Positions 18,015 to 27,659 of a stretch of 64,000 nt of DNA are shown piece after piece. The notes under the pieces were generated by a model. It ran no database searches and was not told where the DNA came from. It saw only the letters and a program-made list of their open reading frames with translations. Both the position numbers and the translations under genes were made by a program. Source of the stretch: Pseudomonas duriflava (GTDB lineage: Bacteria; Pseudomonadota; Gammaproteobacteria; Pseudomonadales; Pseudomonadaceae); NCBI RefSeq assembly GCF_007830155.1, contig NZ_VLKY01000005.1, positions 1-64,000 on the forward strand, read 5' to 3'. Positions within the stretch are counted from its first letter, which is position 1. The number at the start of each line of letters is the position of its first letter.

Positions 18015-21000
18015 ATGCTCAACTCTCATCCATTACGTTTGGCTGTCCTGTATGCCCTGATCAGTATTGTCTGGGTAACGACCAGTGATTATCTGCTAGA
18101 ACACCTGAATCTCAACCACGTTATCGTGAGCGAGTTGCAGACTTTCAAGGGAATAGGCTTTGTTCTCTGCATTACAGTACTGTTGTACTTATATGCCCGT
18201 CGCGGTGAATTAGCCCAGGCTCGTCTAATTGCAGACTTGCAGCAACGCACAGATCAACTGTACCAAGCCCAGGCGCTGGCAAAGTTGGGAGACTGGCAGA
18301 CCGATCAACAAGGACGCATGCTCTGGTCGTCACAGGCTATTACGCTGCTCGGCAGACCGTTGCTCGACAAAGCATTGCCCAGCGAGGGCTTACCTAGTGA
18401 TGATCTGTCTGATCAGAGCCCCCAGCCGACCTCTCTTACCAGCTTCCTTGATTGTCTGCACCCAGACGACCGCGCCTTTGTCGCCAAAACGTTCGATACG
18501 CTGAATCGTCAGCCAGGCCAGGTAAGTGTTACTGCCCGTCTTGGCAACTCGTCAGAAGCCCTGCGCTGGCTGGTCATCGAGGGCAAACATCGCCAGGATG
18601 GCCGGGTTTTCGGTACGGTACAGGACATTACCGATCACAAGCGGGCGGAAGAAGCCCTACTGGAAAGCCAGCGTCGTTACCGTGATCTGGTGGAATATGC
18701 TCCCGTCGTGGTTTTTGAAAGCGATCTGGCTGGCCGCTGGCAATTCCTGAGCCCTGCCTGGGAGCGGCTAACCGGCAAGGCTACGGCTAACAGCCTGGGC
18801 GAGACCATGCCTGAACATTTCCATAGCCAGGAAGTGCAACAACTACGGCAAGTGTTGAATGAATTCCGTGACAGAGCCCGCCAAACCTGGTCAGGCATTC
18901 TTCGGCTTTGCCTGAAAGGTGGTGATCACCGGTGGGTCGCTGTTGATATCCATCGGGTAGGCGACCGTTTACAGGGTATCCTCAACGATATTCACCATGA
19001 GTTCCAGGCTGACGAGCTGCAACGGGCGCGTAATGCAGTCCTGGATGAATTATTGGGCAGGCAATCCAAGCGCAGCATTCTGACTGGCATCGCTCAACGG
19101 CTGGAAAACCTGTACCCGGAGATGCGTGTCATTATCCAGCTAGCCGATGCGAGCCGACAGTTTCTACGGGTCAGCGCAGCCCCCAGCTTGCCGGATCATT
19201 ACCTGTCTGCCCTGGAAAACACACCGATTACTGCCGAATCCGGTACATGCGGCGCCGCGGTGCACCGGAACGGGCTAGTTATCAGCGAAAACATCGAACA
19301 GGATTCCCGCTGGCAGGATTTGCGTGAGGCGGCACAGGAAGCTGGCATCCGCTCGGGCTGGTCATTACCCATCCGCGACGAGAACGAAGAAGCCGTAGGC
19401 GCGTTTGGTGTTTACTACCGCACCCCCATGCGACCCGAGCGGGAAACCATTTCACTGGTGACCGAATTTGCTCGTCTGGCGGCTTTAGCGATCCGACAAC
19501 AACGCCAGGACGCTGAACGGCATGAAATCGAACAACGTTTTCGCGCAACGTTCGAGCATGCTGCCATTGGCATCACGCTGATCAATCTTGATCTCTATTG
19601 GATGCGCTGTAACCAATACTTCTGCACCATGGTGGGCTATACCCTCGATGAGCTGCAGACCCGTACCGTACTCGATTTGACCCATCCAGCCGACCTTGCG
19701 TTAGGCCATGACAAGGCCGAGGCGTTACTCAACGGCACGGTGGACAGCTACGAATTGCAAAACCGCTATATTTGCAAAAACGGCCAAACTATTTGGGTTG
19801 ACCTGGATGTCACACTTATCCGTAATACCCGCGGCCAACCGCAGTACTACATTGCCGTCATCGAAGACATTACCCTGCGCAAACAGCAGGAGCAGTCGTT
19901 GCGCCAGGCAGCGGCCTTGTTCGAAAACAGCCTTGACGGCATTGTCATACTCGATCAGCAGCGCTGCGTCTTGACGGCCAACCCTACCTTTCAGACGTTA
20001 TGCGGCCAGCCCGTCAAAACGCTGCGCGGCGCACGGATGGACATACCGCTCGGTGGCCGCCAGGACGCGGAGTTCTATCGCACGCTATGGCGCACGGTCC
20101 AACGCCACGGCATCTGGGAAGGCGAAATGCTTTGGCGGCGGCCTAACGGCATGAGTTTTCCCTGCTGGCTGGTTATCACTCGGATCAAGACGCAGAAACA
20201 GCGCCAATATGTCATGGTCTTGCGTGATACCAGCGCACTCAAGGAAAGCGAGGCCCGTCTGGCTCACCTGGCCCATTTCGATCCGCTGACTAATCTACCG
20301 AACCGGCTACTCGCACGCACCCGTCTGGAGCATGCTGTCAAACGCATGCAAGCCGACGATCAGATTGCCGTCATCCTGCTCGACCTTGATCATTTTCGTA
20401 CCATCAACGAGAGCTATGGTCATCCACTTGGTGATGAAGTCCTCCGGGTCGTGGCGCGAATCCTCAAGGCAAGCCTGCGCAACGAGGATACCCTCGCCCG
20501 GATCGGAGGCGATGAGTTCCTGATCATTATTGAATCGCTCGACCGCCCAGAGGAAATCGCTTCGCTGGTTCAGTTAATCCGGCAACGCTTCGAGACTCCG
20601 CTGAACCTGGCGGAAAGTGATGAGATATTTCTCAATGTCAGCCTTGGCATCAGCCTCTACCCCAATGACGGTACGACGGCCGACGAACTCATTCGTAACG
20701 CTGACACAGCCATGCACCTGGCCAAAAGCCAGGGCCGGGACACTTATCGCTTTTATACCCAGGCGCTCACAGAGCGGGCCCGCCGACGCTTGAGCCTGGA
20801 GTCCCGTCTGCGCATGGCCTTACAACGCGACGATTTTGTTCTGCATTACCAGCCACTCCTGGAGGTAGCAAGCGGTCAACCCTTTGGTGTGGAAGCGCTA
20901 GTACGCTGGCAGGACCCCGAGCATGGAATGATCTCGCCGGCAGACTTTATTCCACTGGCTGAAGAAACCGGCTTGATCATTCCCTTGGGCCTTTGGGTTC

Positions 21001-21572
21001 TGGAGCAGGCGTGTCGGCAAATGCGTCAATGGCTGGATAATGGACTGGCGTTGAATACCATTGCCGTCAACCTGTCGCCTCGCCAGTTTGCTCAGGCCGA
21101 TCTACCCCAGCGTATCGCCCAGGCACTTGAGCACTATCAACTGCCGGCACACATGTTGGAGCTGGAGATTACCGAAGGTACTCTCATGGAAAATGTCGAA
21201 GCCACTTTATCGAGCCTTGCCATGCTTAAAGCACTGGGTGTAAGGATCGCAGTAGACGATTTTGGCACTGGTTACTCATCCTTGGCTTATTTACGCCGCT
21301 TTCCGCTGGACAAACTCAAAATCGACCAGAGCTTTATGCGTGATATCCGTAACGACAATGGCGAGCATGGTAATCAGGCCATTGCTGCCGCGATCATTGC
21401 GCTGGGACATGGGTTACAACTGGAGGTGCTGGCAGAAGGGGTCGAAACACAGGAGCAACTTGATGTCATGCGTCGCCTGGGCTGCCAGCAATGCCAGGGT
21501 TATCTGTTCAGTCGCCCTTTGCCTCCCGACGCGCTGGAGAGCTGGTACCGTGAGCGCCATCGGTCACTTTAG
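18015..21572 (+). CDS. Multi-sensor diguanylate cyclase/phosphodiesterase (PAS-GAF-GGDEF-EAL)
   Basis: A 1185-aa inner-membrane signalling protein that makes and/or breaks cyclic-di-GMP. Order: two N-terminal membrane segments (about residues 8-28 and 40-60), PAS-like domains (about 75-210 and 215-330), GAF (about 345-490), two more PAS domains (about 505-630 and 635-750), GGDEF (about 755-915), EAL (about 930-1180). The GGDEF active site is intact (ARIGGDEFLIII). The EAL domain keeps EALVRW, the metal-binding DDFGTGYSSLAYL and AEGVET, so it also looks active. The start is set by GAGGAGA before the ATG at 18015. It appears monocistronic. Confidence 0.93.
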   Translation: MLNSHPLRLAVLYALISIVWVTTSDYLLEHLNLNHVIVSELQTFKGIGFVLCITVLLYLYARRGELAQARLIADLQQRTDQLYQAQALAKLGDWQTDQQGRMLWSSQAITLLGRPLLDKALPSEGLPSDDLSDQSPQPTSLTSFLDCLHPDDRAFVAKTFDTLNRQPGQVSVTARLGNSSEALRWLVIEGKHRQDGRVFGTVQDITDHKRAEEALLESQRRYRDLVEYAPVVVFESDLAGRWQFLSPAWERLTGKATANSLGETMPEHFHSQEVQQLRQVLNEFRDRARQTWSGILRLCLKGGDHRWVAVDIHRVGDRLQGILNDIHHEFQADELQRARNAVLDELLGRQSKRSILTGIAQRLENLYPEMRVIIQLADASRQFLRVSAAPSLPDHYLSALENTPITAESGTCGAAVHRNGLVISENIEQDSRWQDLREAAQEAGIRSGWSLPIRDENEEAVGAFGVYYRTPMRPERETISLVTEFARLAALAIRQQRQDAERHEIEQRFRATFEHAAIGITLINLDLYWMRCNQYFCTMVGYTLDELQTRTVLDLTHPADLALGHDKAEALLNGTVDSYELQNRYICKNGQTIWVDLDVTLIRNTRGQPQYYIAVIEDITLRKQQEQSLRQAAALFENSLDGIVILDQQRCVLTANPTFQTLCGQPVKTLRGARMDIPLGGRQDAEFYRTLWRTVQRHGIWEGEMLWRRPNGMSFPCWLVITRIKTQKQRQYVMVLRDTSALKESEARLAHLAHFDPLTNLPNRLLARTRLEHAVKRMQADDQIAVILLDLDHFRTINESYGHPLGDEVLRVVARILKASLRNEDTLARIGGDEFLIIIESLDRPEEIASLVQLIRQRFETPLNLAESDEIFLNVSLGISLYPNDGTTADELIRNADTAMHLAKSQGRDTYRFYTQALTERARRRLSLESRLRMALQRDDFVLHYQPLLEVASGQPFGVEALVRWQDPEHGMISPADFIPLAEETGLIIPLGLWVLEQACRQMRQWLDNGLALNTIAVNLSPRQFAQADLPQRIAQALEHYQLPAHMLELEITEGTLMENVEATLSSLAMLKALGVRIAVDDFGTGYSSLAYLRRFPLDKLKIDQSFMRDIRNDNGEHGNQAIAAAIIALGHGLQLEVLAEGVETQEQLDVMRRLGCQQCQGYLFSRPLPPDALESWYRERHRSL

Positions 21573-21702
21573 TTGACCTCTGTCATATTTTTGCAATGCT
21601 TACGGCCCCTACACTGGAAACAGTTTAGCGATCGGCTATACCCAGCATGCAAGGTTATAAGCCATTCATACCATCCATCTACGATAGCAGGGGGAGTCAG
21701 CC

Positions 21703-21876
21703 ATGAAGATTGAAGTCCGCCCATTAACCGCTTCACCTCAGAGCGACTGGCAGGTTCGCCTGGATGAACAGGCGATCACGTTTCATAGCGAAAGCGAAGC
21801 GCGCGCCTATGTCGAGCAACTTAATAGCCGCCTGAAGGCACCTCACGAACTCCCGGAAAGCCTGCCGATCACCTAG
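21703..21876 (+). CDS. Small conserved-looking hypothetical protein (57 aa)
   Basis: It starts MKIEVRPLTASPQSDWQVRL and ends PESLPIT. It has a strong ribosome site (AGGGGGAG) seven bases before the ATG, and sequence rich in charged residues without a signal peptide or membrane segment. The DEQAITFHSESEARAYVEQL stretch reads as a strand-helix unit like a small alpha/beta fold. Its stop lies ten bases before the end of the convergent drug exporter gene. Function unknown. Confidence 0.65.
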   Translation: MKIEVRPLTASPQSDWQVRLDEQAITFHSESEARAYVEQLNSRLKAPHELPESLPIT

Positions 21877-21886
21877 CGCCAGAGGC

Positions 21887-23074
21887 TTATGCCTGATCAG
21901 ACGCGGCCGTACGGCCGCGCATGCCTACCCATGCCAGAATCATCGCCCCTATTCCGCAGCAGGCCATGATTCCGGCCATGGGCCGGGCTGTTCCATCATG
22001 CAGTATGCCGACCGCCGCTGAGGACAGGGCTGCAATACTGAACTGAATAGAGCCTAACAAAGCCGAGGCACTGCCAGCCGCTCGCCCTTGCCCGGTCATG
22101 GCGCAAGCTGATGAGTTTGGAATAAGGCATCCTAGCGAGGCGATACTGAAAAACAATGGCACCAGCAGCCAGCCAAGCGTAGCGGGCTGAAACGCGGCCA
22201 CAATCAGTAGTAACACAGTGGCCGAGCCATACAGCACCGTTGCTCGCGGTACCCAGTAAGCCGGACCGTGCTGGCCGAGCAGACGTGCGTTGATCTGGCT
22301 GAACAAGATAAAGCCTGCCGCATTGCTTCCAAATACCCAACCGAAATGTTCGGCCGGCACGCCGTAGAGCTCAATAAACACGAACGGCGACCCGGCGATA
22401 TAGGCAAACATTCCTGCCATCGCTACCCCGCCGATTAGCGCATAGAGCATAAACGAGCGATCAGCGGAAATGCGGCCATATTGACGTAAGGCGCCGCTCA
22501 ACGGTGAGCGTGGAGCCTCCACCGGCAGACTCTCGGGCAACCAGCGGAATACAGCGAATCCGCAAGCGATTGCAAAGAGGGCCAGGCTCACAAAAATGGC
22601 CTGCCAGCCGAATGCATTGAGCAGCCAGCCACCACCGATCGGGGCCAGAATCGGCGCTACCCCAGTGACTAGCATGATTTGTGAGAAGGCCTTGGCTGCC
22701 TGAATCGGATCACACAGGTCGCGGACCACTGCTCGTGAAATGACCATACCGGCGCAACCGCCTAGGGCTTGGACAAAACGCGCCACGATCAGCCACTCCA
22801 GCGTAGGCGCCAAGGCGCATCCCAGCGACGCCAGACTGAACAGCGTAATACCCACCAACAGAGGTATTCGACGGCCGAAACGGTCGGCCACAGGCCCATA
22901 AAACAACTGCCCGATTGCCAAGCCGATAAAATAGGCAGACAGGCTGAGCTGCACGTGCTCTACGTCCGTATCGAACGAACGTGCCAGGGACGAGAAGGCT
23001 GGCAGATACATATCGATGGCAAAAGGAGCGAACGCGGAAAGCGCGCCCAAGAGGAAAAGGATACGAAATGTCAT
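21887..23074 (-). CDS. Bcr/CflA-family multidrug efflux MFS transporter
   Basis: A 395-aa 12-helix drug:proton antiporter. It opens with FAPFAIDMYLPAFSSLARSF, the Bcr/CflA signature, and has the MFS A-motif GPVADRFGRRIPLLVG between helices 2 and 3 and the antiporter C-motif region in helix 5 (GVAPILAPIGGGWLL). Substrates in relatives include bicyclomycin, chloramphenicol and sulfonamides. It is divergent from a TetR gene, with a palindromic operator in the 122-base gap. Confidence 0.9.
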   Translation of the reverse strand: MTFRILFLLGALSAFAPFAIDMYLPAFSSLARSFDTDVEHVQLSLSAYFIGLAIGQLFYGPVADRFGRRIPLLVGITLFSLASLGCALAPTLEWLIVARFVQALGGCAGMVISRAVVRDLCDPIQAAKAFSQIMLVTGVAPILAPIGGGWLLNAFGWQAIFVSLALFAIACGFAVFRWLPESLPVEAPRSPLSGALRQYGRISADRSFMLYALIGGVAMAGMFAYIAGSPFVFIELYGVPAEHFGWVFGSNAAGFILFSQINARLLGQHGPAYWVPRATVLYGSATVLLLIVAAFQPATLGWLLVPLFFSIASLGCLIPNSSACAMTGQGRAAGSASALLGSIQFSIAALSSAAVGILHDGTARPMAGIMACCGIGAMILAWVGMRGRTAASDQA

Positions 23075-23119
23075 GGAATAGGCCTAAGGCGGGCACAAAA
23101 GCGATGAACAGTTACGCTG

Positions 23120-23141
23120 TTACATACATGAATGTTTGTAA
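23120..23141. promoter_or_regulatory. TetR operator between drug exporter and its regulator
   Basis: A 22-bp imperfect palindrome with left half TTACATACATG and right half AATGTTTGTAA; the outer TTACA/TGTAA and inner ACAT/ATGT match. It resembles known AcrR and TtgR operators, which share TTACA(A/T)ACA half-sites. It is centred 66 bases before the TetR start and 56 before the exporter start. Confidence 0.7.
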
Positions 23142-23196
23142 ATATAGCATCAGTCGTTAAACTGTGCTGTATAAATGCCAGCCGTATTGGATTGCC

Positions 23197-23829
23197 ATGC
23201 GCAGAACTAAGGAAGAGGCGGAGCAGACGCGCCGCGATATCATTCATGCCGCCGAAGTGTTATTTCTAGCCAACGGGGTTGCGCATACCAGTCTTGAAAT
23301 GATCGCCCGCGAATGTGGCGTGACACGAGGCGCCGTATATTGGCATTTTCAGAACAAGGCGCACTTGTTTCACGAAATGCTTAACGAAGTACGCATGCCT
23401 ATGGAAGAGCTCAACGCTCGACTTTGCGGTTGTCAGGGACGCGATCCGTTGATCTCCCTTCGGGACCTATCGATTCATGCGATTATCGACCTGACACAAG
23501 ACGAGCGTAACCGCCGGATCATGACGATCTTGTTGCACCGCTGCGAGTTTACCGATGAGCTGCGGGAGGCCGAGGAGCGGCACAAAGCCTTTATCAACGA
23601 ATTTATTTCGCTATGCGAAAAACTCTTTGAAGCCCAGTCCGCACGTCTGCATTCAGCAATAACGCCGCGCCTGGCCGCCCGCTCTATCCATGCCACAATA
23701 GTCGGGCTAATTAACGATTGGTTACGCAACCCGACTCTGTTCGACCCTCATAGCGAGGCTCAAGTGTTGGTCGATAGCATCTTCCGGGGCTTGATCAGAG
23801 ATTGGGATCAGCTCATCTCAGCAGAATAA
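23197..23829 (+). CDS. TetR-family repressor, AcrR/TtgR-like
   Basis: A 210-aa repressor. The N-terminal domain MRRTKEEAEQTRRDIIHAAE continues to TSLEMIARECGVTRGAVYWHFQNKAHLF, the very typical AcrR/TtgR/MexZ-type DNA-binding helix. The C-terminal ligand domain contains ERNRRIMTILLHRCEFTDEL. It probably represses the divergent Bcr-type exporter and itself through the palindrome at 23120-23141. The ATG at 23197 gives the usual N-terminus; an upstream ATG at 23164 would add 11 residues. Its 3' end overlaps the convergent copZ gene by 22 bases. Confidence 0.9.
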   Translation: MRRTKEEAEQTRRDIIHAAEVLFLANGVAHTSLEMIARECGVTRGAVYWHFQNKAHLFHEMLNEVRMPMEELNARLCGCQGRDPLISLRDLSIHAIIDLTQDERNRRIMTILLHRCEFTDELREAEERHKAFINEFISLCEKLFEAQSARLHSAITPRLAARSIHATIVGLINDWLRNPTLFDPHSEAQVLVDSIFRGLIRDWDQLISAE

Positions 23830-24005
23830 CCTTCCTCACGAATCGCTTCGAGTAGCGGCTCGGGCGCTTGGTCGCTATCGACCCGAACCTGGCCGCTCGT
23901 TAAGTCGATATCGACCTTAGCGGCACTGTCGAGTCCCTTGATTGCTCCGGTTACCGCCTTGACACAATGACCGCAGCTCATGCCTTGTACTGTAAATATG
24001 TACAT
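23808..24005 (-). CDS. copZ: Copper chaperone, heavy-metal-associated domain
   Basis: A 65-aa cytosolic HMA-domain protein with MSCGHCVKAV providing the Cu(I)-binding CxxC. It carries copper to CopA and/or to the CueR sensor. The start is the ATG at 24005, preceded by GAGGAAAA. A CueR-type promoter with a 19-base spacer lies 37-67 bases upstream, so it belongs to the copper regulon with copA. It overlaps the 3' end of the TetR gene. Confidence 0.92.
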   Translation of the reverse strand: MYIFTVQGMSCGHCVKAVTGAIKGLDSAAKVDIDLTSGQVRVDSDQAPEPLLEAIREEGYSAEMS

Positions 24006-24041
24006 TGATGTTTTCCTCAAACCGTTGAGTTAGGAAAACTT

Positions 24042-24072
24042 ATTCTCAACCTTGCCATAAGGTTAAGGTCAA
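24042..24072 (-). promoter_or_regulatory. CueR-type promoter for copZ
   Basis: On the minus strand: -35 TTGACC (24072-24067), 19-base spacer, -10 GAGAAT (24047-24042). The palindrome 24049-24069 has arms ACCTT and AAGGT as in CueR boxes. It differs from the copA box at only two of 21 positions when read on the plus strand. Confidence 0.8.
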
Positions 24073-24157
24073 GTCTGCTATTGGATATGGCTTGGTTACG
24101 TTCCTCCTGAGACACGATGAGGTCTACACTCATAAAACTCATGGACCGGGGGACCTT

Positions 24158-24691
24158 ATGGCAACATTACCGCGCTATTCGAACACTCAGATCCTGCTTC
24201 ATTGGCTCACCGCGCCGCTAGTCATCCTGATTATCGCTTTACCGTATTTCGACGACTTCTTCGCCAGCTTTCTGGGAGGACGAGGCGGAGTGTTCACCCT
24301 GCATAAGTCTTTAGGCATTACGGTGCTGGCGCTAACGCTCATTCGTATACTGATACGGATCAAATACGGAGCACCGGCCTTGCTTCCACCTGACGCGATC
24401 ATGCAGCAGCGCCTGGCAAAGCTGGGGCATTATCTGCTGTATACAATGTTGCTTTTGATGCCTATTACCGGCCTTCTGCTCAACACCCGGCCGATCAATG
24501 TTTTTTGGCTGTTTACCCTTCAGCCGCTTCCCCTGTCCGAGGCCGTACACGAGGCAGCCGAGCAGGTTCATGTCACGGTGCAATATGCCTTTATTGTCCT
24601 CATCGTTGGCCATATCAGCATGGCGCTATGGCACTACCTGGCCCGCCGAGACCGGGTACTCCCGGGCATGCTGCCCTTGATCAAGGATTGA
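24158..24691 (+). CDS. Cytochrome b561 family protein
   Basis: A 177-aa four-helix di-haem membrane protein (YodB/CybB type). Candidate haem histidines are in NTQILLHWLTAP (helix 1), FTLHKSLGITVLAL (helix 2), and VHVTVQYAFIVLIVGHISMALWHYL (helices 3-4). E. coli CybB moves electrons from superoxide to ubiquinone; this could limit oxidative damage under copper stress, but that link is inference. It lies between the copZ and copA promoters and is read toward copA. I chose the ATG at 24158 (GGGGGACC upstream), which begins MATLPRYSNTQILLHW. Confidence 0.88.
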   Translation: MATLPRYSNTQILLHWLTAPLVILIIALPYFDDFFASFLGGRGGVFTLHKSLGITVLALTLIRILIRIKYGAPALLPPDAIMQQRLAKLGHYLLYTMLLLMPITGLLLNTRPINVFWLFTLQPLPLSEAVHEAAEQVHVTVQYAFIVLIVGHISMALWHYLARRDRVLPGMLPLIKD

Positions 24692-24705
24692 AAGCGATCC
24701 ATGTC

Positions 24706-24736
24706 TTGACCTTGACATGAGGTTAAGGTTGATCCT
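24706..24736 (+). promoter_or_regulatory. CueR-type promoter for copA
   Basis: -35 TTGACC (24706-24711), 19-base spacer, -10 GATCCT (24731-24736). The operator palindrome at 24709-24729 starts ACCTTGACATG and ends AAGGT. It begins 15 bases after the b561 stop, so copA has its own copper-induced promoter. A CTCTAGAGATCAGGAGG leader follows. Confidence 0.82.
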
Positions 24737-24759
24737 CTAGAGATCAGGAGGAAGCCGCC

Positions 24760-27144
24760 ATGACAGAATTCAATGTTCCCATTCAAGGGATGACCTGCGC
24801 AGCCTGCGCCGGCCGGGTAGAACGTGCCCTAAAGAAAGTACCCGGCGTACAGGATGTCCGAGTCAACTTTGCTAATGAGAAAGCGCGTATCGAGGCGCCC
24901 GCCGAGGCGCTGCCCGTCCTGCGCGAAGCGGTCGTGCGTGCAGGCTATAGCGTGCCAGACGAGACGTTGGAGCTTGCTATTCAAGGAATGACGTGCGCCA
25001 GCTGCGTCAACCGCGTTGAACGGGTCCTGCACAAAGTGCCTGGCGTGACGGCGGTCAACGTCAATCTAGCCAGCGAGCAGGCGCGCATTACGGCTGTAGC
25101 AGGTACGGATATACAAACGCTTTTGGCTGCTGTGGCTAAGGCAGGTTATACCGCCCGTTCGCTGGGGGGCGATGCGCCTGCCCCCCCTGATACCCGTCTC
25201 TCTCGCGAGCGCTGGGCGCTGATCGCTGCCTTGCTGCTTGCGTTTCCGCTCGTCTTGCCCATGTTACTGCAACCGTTTGGCCTGGACATCATGCTGCCGA
25301 TATGGCTGCAATTTGCCCTCGCCACGCCTGTGCAGTTCATCCTGGGTGCACGCTTTTATAGCGCAGCCTGGAAAGCGGTACGAGCACGATCCGGCAACAT
25401 GGACCTGCTGGTGGCTCTCGGTACCAGCGCCGCGTACGGGCTGAGTCTGTATCAGGCCTGGATCGCCTCGCCGGGTCATATGCCTCATCTTTATCTGGAA
25501 GCGGCCGCTGTCGTAATTGCGTTGGTCCGCCTGGGCAAATACCTGGAAAGTCGCGCCAAACGGCAGACCGGCGCCGCTATCCGTGCTTTGCAGGCCCTCC
25601 GCCCTGAACGTGCTGTGCGTATCGGCCCGAATGATCAGGAGCAGAGCGTAGCACTGGCTGAAATACACGTTGGTGACCGGATTCGCGTTCGCCCTGGCGA
25701 GCGCATCCCTACGGATGGTGTTATTGAAACGGGCGATAGTCATGCCGACGAGGCGTTGATCAGCGGCGAAAGCCGCCCCGTAGCCAAACGCCCTGGTGAC
25801 AAGGTTACGGGAGGTGCCATCAACGGTGAGGGTATGCTGATTGTGCAGGTGACGGCAGTTGGCGGCGAAAGCGTTCTGGCCCGGATCATCCGTCTGGTCG
25901 AAGAAGCTCAGGCGGCCAAGGCTCCCATTCAGCGCCTGGTGGACAAAGTCAGCGAGGTCTTTGTGCCCATCGTACTGGGAATTGCGCTGGTGACGTTGGC
26001 CGGCTGGCTGCTGGTTGGCGCTGGGGTGGAAACTGCACTTATCAATGCCGTAGCGGTATTGGTCATCGCCTGCCCTTGCGCCCTGGGCTTGGCTACGCCC
26101 ACCGCTATCATGGCGGGAACAGGCGTTGCGGCCCGTCATGGCATCTTGATCAAGGATGCGCAAACACTGGAAATTGCACATGCCGTACAGGCGGTGGCCT
26201 TCGACAAAACCGGTACGCTGACCTCTGGCCAGCCTCAGCTGGTGCATTTGGCTACGCACTCAATAACGGACGAAGAAGCCCTGACACTGGCCGGCCGCCT
26301 GCAGCGCGGTAGTGAACATCCCTTGGCCGGAGCCGTCTTGACGGTCTGCCATGAGCGCGGTCTCAATATCCCGGTTGCAGATGACGTGCGCGCCTTGCCG
26401 GGTCGGGGTGTCCAAGGCCGTATAGAGGAACGTCAGTTGGCCTTGGGTAATCTTCGGTTGGTACAGGATACGGGCCTGAACATCGGCACCTTGGCCGAAC
26501 AGGCCACTGCCTGGGAAAACGAAGGCCGAACTCTGTCCTGGCTGATCGAGCAGTCACCCTCCCCCGGTGTGCTGGCCTTGCTCGCCTTTGGCGATGAACT
26601 CAAGCCGGGTGCTGCGCAGGCTGTGGCAGCCTTGACGACACAGCGCATTCACAGCCACCTGATTACGGGCGATACGGCGGGCAGCGCTCAGCATGTGGCC
26701 CGGCAGACTGGCATCGATAGCGTTCATGCCCAGGTTCTGCCGGCGGACAAGGCCGCTATCATCGCTCAACTGAAAGCAAACGGCACACGCGTCGCCATGG
26801 TCGGCGATGGCATCAATGATGCCCCTGCGCTGGCCGCCGCCGATGTAGGCATCGCCATGGGCAGCGGTACCGATGTGGCTATGCATGCCGCCGGGATCAC
26901 GCTCCTGCGCGGCGATCCGCGGCTGGTTCCCGCAGCACTGGACATTGCCCGGCGAACGTATCGCAAGATCCGCCAGAACCTATTCTGGGCGTTCATTTAT
27001 AACGTAATCGGCCTACCGCTGGCAGCTTTCGGCCTGCTGGATCCGGTACTGGCGGGAGCCGCCATGGCGTTTTCCAGCGTAAGCGTGGTCAGTAATGCGT
27101 TATTGCTCAAGCGATGGCAGCCTGCCCTGGAGAACAGTCCGTGA
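24760..27144 (+). CDS. copA: Cu(I)-exporting P-type ATPase
   Basis: A 794-aa P1B-1 ATPase exporting cytosolic Cu(I). Two N-terminal HMA domains carry [12 protein letters not shown] (about residue 10) and [12 protein letters not shown] (about 75). Eight membrane helices follow, with the [14 protein letters not shown] transport site, the DKTGTLTSG phosphorylation site, SEHPLAGAV (the HP motif) and [22 protein letters not shown]. All catalytic motifs are intact and length is normal for a two-HMA CopA. The gene overlaps cueR by four bases, so regulator and pump are translated together. Confidence 0.95.
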   Translation: MTEFNVPIQGMTCAACAGRVERALKKVPGVQDVRVNFANEKARIEAPAEALPVLREAVVRAGYSVPDETLELAIQGMTCASCVNRVERVLHKVPGVTAVNVNLASEQARITAVAGTDIQTLLAAVAKAGYTARSLGGDAPAPPDTRLSRERWALIAALLLAFPLVLPMLLQPFGLDIMLPIWLQFALATPVQFILGARFYSAAWKAVRARSGNMDLLVALGTSAAYGLSLYQAWIASPGHMPHLYLEAAAVVIALVRLGKYLESRAKRQTGAAIRALQALRPERAVRIGPNDQEQSVALAEIHVGDRIRVRPGERIPTDGVIETGDSHADEALISGESRPVAKRPGDKVTGGAINGEGMLIVQVTAVGGESVLARIIRLVEEAQAAKAPIQRLVDKVSEVFVPIVLGIALVTLAGWLLVGAGVETALINAVAVLVIACPCALGLATPTAIMAGTGVAARHGILIKDAQTLEIAHAVQAVAFDKTGTLTSGQPQLVHLATHSITDEEALTLAGRLQRGSEHPLAGAVLTVCHERGLNIPVADDVRALPGRGVQGRIEERQLALGNLRLVQDTGLNIGTLAEQATAWENEGRTLSWLIEQSPSPGVLALLAFGDELKPGAAQAVAALTTQRIHSHLITGDTAGSAQHVARQTGIDSVHAQVLPADKAAIIAQLKANGTRVAMVGDGINDAPALAAADVGIAMGSGTDVAMHAAGITLLRGDPRLVPAALDIARRTYRKIRQNLFWAFIYNVIGLPLAAFGLLDPVLAGAAMAFSSVSVVSNALLLKRWQPALENSP

Positions 27145-27551
27145 ACATCAGCCAAGCCGCCCGCGCCAGCGGGCTAACCCCAAAGATGCTGCGCTATTAC
27201 GAGAGTATTGGTCTGTTGGAGCCTGCTATTCGCACCGCCAGCGGCTATCGGCAGTACCGAGCCAGTGACCTGGAAACCCTGGCATTCATCAAGCGCGCCC
27301 GTGATCTGGGGTTCTCGCTGGATGAAGTCGGCACGCTACTCGAGTTGCAACGCGACCGCCAACGCGCCAGTGCCGACGTAAAGGCCTTGGCCAGTGCGCA
27401 TGTCGCCGCGCTCAATAGCCGGATCGAGCAGTTGATGAGCCTGCGCGATACGCTGCAAACCCTGGTGGACGAATGTCAGGGCAACGAGCATTCCGCTTGC
27501 GCCATTCTCGACTCCCTGGCCCATCCGGAGGGCTTCTCACATAGCTCATGA
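27141..27551 (+). CDS. cueR: Copper-responsive MerR-family regulator
   Basis: A 136-aa MerR-type activator. The N-terminal winged helix [20 protein letters not shown] is followed by [19 protein letters not shown] and a dimerisation helix. The Cu(I) site is the two cysteines seven residues apart in CQGNEHSAC, as in CueR. It would activate the two 19-base-spacer promoters at 24042-24072 and 24706-24736. The start is GTG at 27141, overlapping the copA stop (GTGA). Confidence 0.93.
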   Translation: MNISQAARASGLTPKMLRYYESIGLLEPAIRTASGYRQYRASDLETLAFIKRARDLGFSLDEVGTLLELQRDRQRASADVKALASAHVAALNSRIEQLMSLRDTLQTLVDECQGNEHSACAILDSLAHPEGFSHSS

Positions 27552-27659
27552 CCGCTCGCCCGATTTTAGAGCGGTTGGCTGATAAGTAGCACACATGGAA
27601 CTTACGAGCACAGGTGCGTTCAGGTCATAACGACCTGTTACAAAGGATTACAGCTCCCC

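Noticed and set aside
25264-26259. 331-codon open frame on the minus strand
   Set aside because: It lies entirely antisense to copA, whose motifs are intact; the frame is a shadow caused by codon bias.
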